From Tannerella sp. (lineage in GTDB: Bacteria > Bacteroidota > Bacteroidia > Bacteroidales > Tannerellaceae), in contig JAIRLL010000330.1 in the NCBI GenBank assembly GCA_031259505.1, positions 1 to 6,043 of the forward strand: a DNA stretch of 6,043 nucleotides, in the 5' to 3' direction. The stretch's first letter is position 1; every line of letters starts with the position of its first letter. This document shows, one piece after another, positions 1 to 5,110 of this stretch. The notes under the pieces are model-generated. The model saw only the letters and a list, made by a program, of their open reading frames with translations, did no database searches and was not told the DNA's origin. The translations under genes and the position numbers were made by a program.

Positions 1-461
1 TCAAAACGAAAAGCAAAGCCCTGTTCCAGCGGACGAATATCCTGCGCCGGCTCGATATAGCAGGCTCCGTCGCGCGAACGGACATAACGGCTGTGTGCTA
101 TCTGCTGCCCCCATTTGACAAGCTTCGGTTCGACGCCTTCGCGGTTGTCGTTGAAGATGTCCCAGAGCCACAGCCGCCCGTCGCCGCCCAGATACACGCC
201 GCCGGCATTGATTCCGCCAACCGGCATACCGATGTATCGCAATTCGTTGCGCGACTTGGCGTAAACGGTCGGGACGCCGCGCTCGTAGAGGGATTTCATC
301 CATGCGGGATCCAAGTTTTTATCAAGCGGGATGCCGTCAGTCGCCTGTTGAGGCGGTAGATATCCGGCTTTCGCTATTGCCGGTATCTGACCGGCGACCA
401 ATCCGGATGCAAGGGCGACGCCGCTTTTCCGGATAAAATTTCTTCTTGAGATTTCTTTCAT
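1..461 (-). CDS. Tat-exported GH116/GBA2-like glycoside hydrolase, N-terminal part (truncated by window edge)
   Basis: The reading frame opens with ATG at 461-459 and stays open for 153 codons to the window edge, so the C-terminal part is missing. The first 32 residues form a twin-arginine signal: SRRNFIRK at 5-12, a hydrophobic stretch to about 29, and an A-K-A cleavage site at 30-32. This predicts export of a folded protein to the periplasm. The mature part contains YIGMPVGGINAGGVYLGGDG (76-95) followed by LWLWDIFN (97-104). From memory this Gly-rich block followed by a Trp-Asp segment is typical of the N-terminal domain of GH116 (DUF608, GBA2-type beta-glucosidase) proteins. These cleave beta-glucosides or related sugars, but the catalytic domain lies outside the window, so the substrate cannot be judged. 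It is transcribed in the same direction as the acyltransferase gene 208 bases upstream but has its own promoter. A different Tat-exported glycosidase or lyase family remains possible. Confidence 0.72.
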   Translation of the reverse strand, partial: MKEISRRNFIRKSGVALASGLVAGQIPAIAKAGYLPPQQATDGIPLDKNLDPAWMKSLYERGVPTVYAKSRNELRYIGMPVGGINAGGVYLGGDGRLWLWDIFNDNREGVEPKLVKWGQQIAHSRYVRSRDGACYIEPAQDIRPLEQGFAFRF

Positions 462-554
462 TATCTTAATACTTATCTGTCAGGTTCGTTATTATTGTTC
501 GTTTACGGTTTGACTGCATATCCATTTGCATTGAAACAAAAACACTTTACGGCA

Positions 555-587
555 CAAATATACAAAATATTTCGAACCGGACACAAA
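555..587 (-). promoter_or_regulatory. Bacteroidota-type promoter for the GH116-like gene
   Basis: Read on the minus strand, TTTG (587-584) is followed after 21 bases by TATATTTG (562-555). Both boxes match the known Bacteroides vegetative sigma consensus TTTG-N19-21-TAnnTTTG exactly. Transcription would begin near 548, giving a leader of about 85-90 bases before the ATG at 461. The promoter shows that the glycosidase gene can be expressed apart from the acyltransferase gene upstream. Confidence 0.7.
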
Positions 588-669
588 TTACGTAAATCGA
601 AATCGTATAAATCAATAGAATATGAGTTCCGAATCTTTGAATCTTGAATTTGGCGCAGTTGCCCTGAAA

Positions 670-1410
670 TCACTTAAATTCATCCCACAAGTCGGCGGCG
701 ATGATATTCCGTACATTGTCGGCAAAAGCCTGCACGCCGTTTTTCTCGTGCTGCACATTTTCGTCTATCCGGAGGGGCGCATGAATCACCATTTCCATCC
801 GGTGCGGGCGTACGTTCAGCGTGCCTTTGGGCAGGATTTTGTAAGCGCCGTTGATGGTGATGGGGACGACGGGCAGATGTTGCGACAAAGCTACAAGGAA
901 GGCGCCTTTGTGGAAACGGCTCATTTTCCCGTTGTGACTACGCGAACCTTCGGGGAAGACAATCAGCGATGTGCCGCATTGCAGGCGGCTTTTCGCTTCG
1001 GCGATGCTTCGCCGGGCAGCCTGGGGCGACGAGTTGTCCACAAAAACGAATCCCGCCGCGCGACAGGCTGTTCCGACGAACGGGATTTTCTCAATTCCCC
1101 GCCGCAACATCCATTTGAAGGGATGACGCAAGAATCCGTATAGCAGGAAGATATCAAAAGCGCTCTGGTGATTTGCCACAAAAACAAAGGATTGATTCCT
1201 GTCCAGCAACTCCCGCCCCTTCACCTTGACGGGACACAGCGCCAGATAGCAGGTGATTCGCGACCAGATCATACCGGGATAATAGGAAAAAAAACGTTCT
1301 CCTCCCAGCAGGCAGCCAATCATAACTGTCAATGCTGTCAGAATCGTAACAAGACAGAAAACAGGCATCACAACGAGCCAAAAATACAGTTTATAAAGCG
1401 TTTGTAACAT
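670..1410 (-). CDS. plsC: 1-acyl-sn-glycerol-3-phosphate acyltransferase (PlsC family)
   Basis: This 246-residue protein is of normal length for bacterial PlsC. The enzyme transfers an acyl chain to the 2-position of lysophosphatidate, giving phosphatidate for phospholipid synthesis at the inner face of the cytoplasmic membrane. All family blocks are visible: NHQSAFD at 80-86 with the catalytic His81 and Asp86, the FVGTACRAAGFVFVD region at 111-125, FPEGSRS at 152-158 for phosphate binding, and VPITI at 182-186. A hydrophobic N-terminus (about 8-36) anchors it to the membrane. The ATG at 1410 is preceded only by an A-rich stretch, without a clear Shine-Dalgarno sequence, as is usual in this phylum. 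It is divergent from the small membrane-protein gene at 1548. No clear terminator is seen downstream. Related family members acylate other lysolipids, including ornithine or glycine lipids, so the exact acceptor is inferred. Confidence 0.93.
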   Translation of the reverse strand: MLQTLYKLYFWLVVMPVFCLVTILTALTVMIGCLLGGERFFSYYPGMIWSRITCYLALCPVKVKGRELLDRNQSFVFVANHQSAFDIFLLYGFLRHPFKWMLRRGIEKIPFVGTACRAAGFVFVDNSSPQAARRSIAEAKSRLQCGTSLIVFPEGSRSHNGKMSRFHKGAFLVALSQHLPVVPITINGAYKILPKGTLNVRPHRMEMVIHAPLRIDENVQHEKNGVQAFADNVRNIIAADLWDEFK

Positions 1411-1432
1411 ACAACATTCTTTTTTACGAGGG

Positions 1433-1440
1433 TAAATATA
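1433..1440 (-). promoter_or_regulatory. plsC: Possible -7 box for plsC
   Basis: On the minus strand TATATTTA (1440-1433) lies 22 bases before the plsC ATG and differs from the TAnnTTTG consensus only in its last base. I find no TTTG at the expected 19-21 bases upstream, so the assignment is weak. Confidence 0.35.
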
Positions 1441-1470
1441 CGGGAAATCCTGTCTTCGACGCTTTTTTTT

Positions 1471-1488
1471 ACTGAAAAATTTTTCAGT
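1471..1488. repeat. Perfect 18-base palindrome in the divergent plsC / small-ORF gap
   Basis: ACTGAAAAATTTTTCAGT is its own reverse complement over all 18 bases. It lies between two divergent genes, 30 bases upstream of the plsC -7-like box and about 60 bases before the ATG at 1548. A dimeric regulator's operator is a reasonable reading. A transcription terminator is less likely because no gene ends here. The A/T-rich core makes chance symmetry easier than in balanced DNA. Confidence 0.5.
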
Positions 1489-1547
1489 TCAAATTATTAT
1501 TGCGTTATTTGCGGATCGAAATTAATCAATAAAACAAAATATAAATC

Positions 1548-1715
1548 ATGAGTGCGTTGAAATATTTGGGAATAGTTGTACTGCTTGTTGGAGTTGTAAT
1601 ATTGACAGTGCCGACTATAGTCGGAGCGGCAAGTAATACGTTTTTGCTTGCAGGAATGGCGACCATCATTGCGGGTTTCTTTTGCCATATTCTGCTGAAC
1701 AAAAAGAGTGAGTAA
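1548..1715 (+). CDS. Small two-helix membrane protein (55 residues), function unknown
   Basis: The frame runs from ATG at 1548 to TAA at 1713-1715. Residues about 6-26 (LGIVVLLVGVVILTVPTIVG) and 33-50 (LLAGMATIIAGFFCHILL) are strongly hydrophobic, joined by a short loop ASNTF. The tail NKKSE is charged, and an N-terminal Lys5 sits before the first helix. By the positive-inside rule both ends probably face the cytoplasm, giving a helical hairpin in the inner membrane. No catalytic or metal-binding motif is visible. The frame is clean, it fills the gap between plsC and the GH3 gene, and no long frame on the other strand competes, which supports it as real despite its size. I do not recognise the family firmly. 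The divergent arrangement with plsC may mean shared regulation but does not define a role. Confidence 0.72.
   Translation: MSALKYLGIVVLLVGVVILTVPTIVGAASNTFLLAGMATIIAGFFCHILLNKKSE
1611..1624. repeat. Perfect 14-base palindrome inside the small membrane-protein gene
   Basis: CCGACTATAGTCGG is fully self-complementary and falls on codons 22-26 (P-T-I-V-G) between the two hydrophobic segments. It could form a short hairpin in the mRNA or act as a protein-binding site, but it may be coincidental. Confidence 0.4.
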
Positions 1716-1725
1716 AACGGGTTTT

Positions 1726-1794
1726 GCCACGGGAAGATGATTTTGTGCGCGAGAATTGTGATCATGCGAATCCCGTGCACAAAATCAGCGTGGC
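1726..1794. terminator. Large inverted repeat between convergent genes, possible two-way terminator
   Basis: TGATTTTGTGC (1738-1748) is matched exactly by its reverse complement at 1777-1787, and an outer pair GCCACG / CGTGGC (1726-1731, 1789-1794) extends the stem with a bulge. The loop is 28 bases. The right arm overlaps the TGA stop and last codons of the GH3 fusion gene, and the left arm begins 10 bases after the small gene's TAA. The position between converging genes fits a bidirectional terminator, but neither side has a clear run of U after the stem, so a different mRNA 3'-end structure is possible. Confidence 0.45.
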
Positions 1795-4787
1795 GTGTCA
1801 TGTCGTAGCGAGCGGTAGACGACGTCCTGTATGCGGGTACGGATGTCTTGCGTGAACAGTTTGGTGTTCAATCGCGTGGGATGTACCCGGTTGCTGAAGA
1901 AGATATATATCAGTTTGTTTTCGGGGTCGATCCAGAAGCAGGTCCCGGTGTAGCCCGTATGTCCATATACGCCGGGCGGCGCAAGTTTTCCGCAGGGCGA
2001 CACTTTGGTCGTATCCGTTTCCGGCTTGTCGAAGCCCAGTCCGCGTCTGGATACAGGGCTTTTGCTGCGGGTAAAAAGCCTGCAGACGGTCTCGGACAAA
2101 TATGTTTCACCTCCGTAAACTCCTCCGTTCAGATAGAGCTGGAGCGTTTTGGCCAGGTCGTTGGCATTCGAAAACAGCCCGGCATTGCCTGACACGCCTC
2201 CCTGAAACGCCGCCGCCTCGTCGTGTACATAGCCGTGCAGCAACTGACGGCGAACGAACCGGTCGTTTTCCGTAGGGACTATCAGGGTCGAATCGAACCT
2301 GTTCAGCGGGTTGTACGTCGTGCAGTATGCGCCCAGACGATCGAAAAATGCCGTACGCAGCAGTTCGTCCATTGGCTGCTGCTTTTTGCGTTCCACAATC
2401 ATTTTCAGTAGAATGAAATTCACGCAACTGTATACGTATCTTCCCCGCCTGCTCAATTTGGCCTGCCTGATCTCCTTCATAATGGTATCCCTGAACGAAT
2501 CGTGGATATAGAAATTTCGCGCTGCCTGTGTGGTGAAGTGCGTTTTCGGCACGGTCGAGACGATTTCCGGAAGGAACGTGAAGTCGTTGCGTACGTACGT
2601 TTGCGGTTCGAACAGGACGGGATGCGTACTTTTTTTCGAAGCGCTGTACAGGCTGCCTTCAAAGCTGCTTTTGTCGATGGCATTCAGGTAGAAACCGATA
2701 GTCGACGGCAAGCCGGTCTGGTGGTACAGGAGTTCTTCGATTCGCAGGTCGCTTTTGTCTGTTCCCTTCATTTCCGGAAGGCAGAGGGAGAGAGGCGTGT
2801 GGAGCGTAAGCAGGGAATCGTCGAACGTTTTCATGACGGCGAGCAGGGTGCCCGTAGCTTTCGATACCGAGGCCAGATCGTATACGGACGATTCCGTCAC
2901 AGGCTTTCTGCGCTGATAGTCATGGTATCCGAATGATTTGCTGTAGACAATCATGCCGTCTTTGGCAACCAGTACCTGACAGCCGGGATACGCTTCGTCA
3001 TCAAGTCCTTCGCCGACAATCATATCGATGGAATCGAGGCAGGCGACGTCCATACCGGTTTCTTTCGGGTGATGATAGCCGAGGCGCGTTTTCGGGGTGG
3101 AAAGACCTGCACCCGTCCGGAACAGTCCGGGAATGGTGACCGCCAGCCTGCCTTTTGCGGGAATGCCGCCAAAAATGACCTGCGCGGCAAAGCGCTGTGC
3201 GTGAGGTGTTGGTTCGTATGCCATTATCAGCGTTCCGGACGATTCAATGCAATGTTGATACGTTTTTACGAAATAGGGAGACGTGAAAAACACATAAGTC
3301 ATATTTTTCCTGCGCGACAATTCAATCAACTGCGGAAATTCGGGGATGCCGGCGGTAAAAATGCCGCAGACAATCGCGTCGTAGCTCTCCAGCGCCAGGG
3401 TTATATTCTTTATTTCAGACGCTTTGGATTTGGCGGTAATCTGGAAGGCAGTGACCGGACAGTAGCGATTCAGCATCGCCAGGAAGTCGTTTTCGCCCGG
3501 CTGGCCGATCGTGAGCGCTGCGATTTTTGTTTTGTCCAACTGTTTCAGAGGAATAAATTCCCGGTCGTTTTTCAGCACGGTGACAGATTCCGCGTTAAGT
3601 CTGGCCGTCAGCCAGAGTGCGTGCGGGGTGTTCAGGCGTTCGTAAAGACCTTTCGTTTCGACGGACTTATAGCGGTTCAGTCCGACGATATACTTGTATT
3701 GCAGGATTTTCCGGCAGCGTGCGTAGATGTCTTCCATTTTCAGGACGCCGTCGCGGATGGCTTTCTTTACGGCTTCGAACTCCGTTTCCGGCGCTCCGGG
3801 CGCCAGTGCGATGTCGTTGCCGGCAAGCAGCGCGCGGACGACAGAACTTTCGTTTTTTCCGGCAGAGGCGCCTTTCATCTCCAGCGCGTCGGTGAAGCAG
3901 AGACCTTCGAAGCCCAGTTTTTCTCTCAAAAGGCCGGCGATCATAATATCCGAAAGGGAGCTGGCACGGTTTGCGACGCTGTCCAGCGCCGGCACATAGA
4001 GGTGTCCGCTCATCACGCCTGAGAAGCGGTGATTGATATATCGTCGAAACGGTTCCAGTTCGATGCTGTCCAGCAAGTCGGCTGAGTGGCGGACGGTCGG
4101 CAGCGTGTAGTGCGAATCTTCGGACGTGCCGCCGTGTCCGGGAAAATGTTTTGCTACGGCAATCACGTGCATGCTCTCCAGTCCGCGAGCATAGGCGATG
4201 CCTTTGCGCGCCACGTTGTCCGGGTTTTCGCCGAAGGAGCGCATTCCAATCACCGGATTGTCGGGATTGCTGTTGACGTCCAGCGCCGGCGCGAAATTGA
4301 TATGAATTCCCATTTCGTTGCATTGCCGTCCTACTTCGCGGGCGTAAGCCTCAATCAACTGTTCGTCTTCGACGGCGCCGAGCATCATGTTTTTCGGGAA
4401 ACGCGTCGTGCCGCGCAGGCGCATCGACAAGCCCCATTCGCCGTCGAGCGCAATGAACAGGGGGATAGGCGACATCTGCTGTATGCGATTGGTGACCTGC
4501 GCCTGCGTGACGGGGTCGCCCTGACGGAACAGGACGCCGCCGATTTTTATTTTGTCGATCTGTTGCCGCAGCCTGTTCATGTGAGCGGCGTCAGTTTTGG
4601 GATAGGCGGCTATCATGAAGAGCTGACCGATTCGTTCGTCGTCGCTCATGGTCTGGAAGACCGAATCTGCCCATCTGTTCATCGCTTCCCTGTCGGCTTT
4701 TGCAAGCAACCCGGGTTCGACGCGGGCAAAAACCGCTGTCGCTACGATGCAGCAGAGGCACATCGCAAGAAATGCTTTTTCCGTCAT
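1785..4787 (-). CDS. Exported GH3 beta-N-acetylglucosaminidase (NagZ-like) fused to a beta-lactamase-family serine hydrolase
   Basis: With the ATG at 4787 the protein has 1000 residues. Residues 1-21 are a Sec signal peptide (cleavage after AVFA), so it acts in the periplasm or at the outer membrane. Residues about 35-370 are a GH3 TIM barrel: KHFPGHG at 213-219, the NagZ-type Asp-Ser-His (224-226) whose Asp-His pair serves as acid/base, and the nucleophile Asp300 in FTDALEM. Residues about 385-560 resemble the second domain of GH3 proteins. Residues about 580-990 are a serine hydrolase of the class C beta-lactamase/S12 type: S640-V-S-K643, LLYHQTGLPS at 687-696, Y786-S-C788 in place of Tyr-x-Asn, and H943-T-G. 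Known NagZ enzymes remove GlcNAc from cell-wall fragments, and in Bacillus subtilis the separate AmiE, of the same hydrolase family, then cleaves the peptide from MurNAc. I infer a similar two-step role. The hydrolase half could instead be an esterase. An 18-base longer TTG start at 4805 is less likely. Confidence 0.9.
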   Translation of the reverse strand: MTEKAFLAMCLCCIVATAVFARVEPGLLAKADREAMNRWADSVFQTMSDDERIGQLFMIAAYPKTDAAHMNRLRQQIDKIKIGGVLFRQGDPVTQAQVTNRIQQMSPIPLFIALDGEWGLSMRLRGTTRFPKNMMLGAVEDEQLIEAYAREVGRQCNEMGIHINFAPALDVNSNPDNPVIGMRSFGENPDNVARKGIAYARGLESMHVIAVAKHFPGHGGTSEDSHYTLPTVRHSADLLDSIELEPFRRYINHRFSGVMSGHLYVPALDSVANRASSLSDIMIAGLLREKLGFEGLCFTDALEMKGASAGKNESSVVRALLAGNDIALAPGAPETEFEAVKKAIRDGVLKMEDIYARCRKILQYKYIVGLNRYKSVETKGLYERLNTPHALWLTARLNAESVTVLKNDREFIPLKQLDKTKIAALTIGQPGENDFLAMLNRYCPVTAFQITAKSKASEIKNITLALESYDAIVCGIFTAGIPEFPQLIELSRRKNMTYVFFTSPYFVKTYQHCIESSGTLIMAYEPTPHAQRFAAQVIFGGIPAKGRLAVTIPGLFRTGAGLSTPKTRLGYHHPKETGMDVACLDSIDMIVGEGLDDEAYPGCQVLVAKDGMIVYSKSFGYHDYQRRKPVTESSVYDLASVSKATGTLLAVMKTFDDSLLTLHTPLSLCLPEMKGTDKSDLRIEELLYHQTGLPSTIGFYLNAIDKSSFEGSLYSASKKSTHPVLFEPQTYVRNDFTFLPEIVSTVPKTHFTTQAARNFYIHDSFRDTIMKEIRQAKLSRRGRYVYSCVNFILLKMIVERKKQQPMDELLRTAFFDRLGAYCTTYNPLNRFDSTLIVPTENDRFVRRQLLHGYVHDEAAAFQGGVSGNAGLFSNANDLAKTLQLYLNGGVYGGETYLSETVCRLFTRSKSPVSRRGLGFDKPETDTTKVSPCGKLAPPGVYGHTGYTGTCFWIDPENKLIYIFFSNRVHPTRLNTKLFTQDIRTRIQDVVYRSLRHDTPR

Positions 4788-4802
4788 GTGATTTTTTGCC
4801 TG

Positions 4803-4810
4803 CAAATATA
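4803..4810 (-). promoter_or_regulatory. Possible -7 box for the GH3 fusion gene
   Basis: TATATTTG on the minus strand (4810-4803) matches TAnnTTTG exactly and sits 15 bases before the ATG at 4787. No TTTG is found 19-21 bases upstream, so only half of the promoter is canonical. If used, transcription would begin around 4796-4800 and the leader would be only about 10 bases. The alternative TTG start codon (4805-4803) would lie inside this box, which favours the downstream ATG. Confidence 0.45.
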
Positions 4811-4824
4811 CTGAACTTATTCAG
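4811..4824. repeat. Inverted repeat CTGAA-N4-TTCAG next to the GH3 promoter
   Basis: CTGAACTTATTCAG has perfect 5-base arms around a 4-base centre and directly abuts the upstream side of the -7 box at 4803-4810. The same arms, CTGAA and TTCAG, occur in the palindrome at 1471-1488 with a 6-base centre. The position suits an operator, but arms this short can arise by chance. Confidence 0.35.
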
Positions 4825-4929
4825 GATGCATGCGTGAAAGGATAAAAAATGTAACCGGCATGTTATCGGAATGTTCAGTTATTCGATTTTCTCTTCATTC
4901 GGTTATTATTGTAAAAAAAAATCCCTTTT

Positions 4930-4961
4930 CTTGTGCACGTCCGCAAAATAGTATATTTTTG
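4930..4961 (+). promoter_or_regulatory. Bacteroidota-type promoter for the TED-like gene
   Basis: CTTG (4930-4933, one mismatch to TTTG) is followed after 20 bases by TATTTTTG (4954-4961), an exact match to TAnnTTTG. Transcription would start near 4968, leaving a leader of about 140 bases before the ATG at 5111. Confidence 0.6.
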
Positions 4962-5033
4962 TGTCGGTTTAAAGTAATATCAAAATGTAAACTAAAAAAA
5001 AGGACAGACAAAAATAACATCGCTTTCATCAAA

Positions 5034-5057
5034 TCATGCCTGCATGAATTGTATGCA
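5034..5057 (+). repeat. Overlapping short hairpins in the leader of the TED-like gene
   Basis: TCATGC-CT-GCATGA (5034-5047) is an inverted repeat with 6-base arms, although its 2-base loop is too tight unless the inner pair opens. TGCAT (5041-5045) can alternatively pair with ATGCA (5053-5057) across a 7-base loop. The two hairpins share bases and exclude each other. They lie about 55-75 bases before the start codon. No known leader-RNA class is recognised. Confidence 0.3.
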
Positions 5058-5110
5058 TAAGCAACAGGAATTACGACAAAATATTATCAACACAAATAAA
5101 CAGATGGATT

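Larger units (their letters stand above)
4788..5110. other. Divergent intergenic region of 323 bases
   Basis: This A/T-rich stretch separates two divergent genes and contains no credible coding sequence; a 76-codon frame at 4830-5060 has neither protein-like composition nor a ribosome site. It holds a -7-type box and inverted repeat for the left gene (4803-4824), a promoter for the right gene (4930-4961) and that gene's long leader. I see no tRNA, riboswitch that I recognise, or terminator with a U-tract. Confidence 0.75.

Noticed and set aside
1..303. Minus-strand 100-codon frame starting at 303
   Set aside because: It is out of frame with the Tat-signal protein that starts at 461; its translation is Arg-rich and featureless, and the true frame has a signal peptide and a conserved Gly-rich block.
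622..1143. Plus-strand 173-codon open frame
   Set aside because: It lies opposite the plsC gene, whose frame carries every family motif; its own translation shows no domain and low-complexity composition.
1508..1511. TTTG before the small membrane gene as a -7 box
   Set aside because: The preceding bases are GTTA rather than TAnn and the upstream element is only TTTT, so the promoter of this gene is left unassigned.
3069..4022. Plus-strand 317-codon open frame
   Set aside because: It is the antisense shadow of the GH3 domain and is rich in Arg, Phe and Gly as expected of such shadows.
4086..4814. Plus-strand 242-codon open frame
   Set aside because: It is antisense to the conserved GH3 catalytic motifs and has no recognisable domain or signal.
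4830..5060. 76-codon plus-strand frame in the divergent gap
   Set aside because: It spans the predicted promoter of the TED-like gene, has intergenic base composition and shows no protein features.
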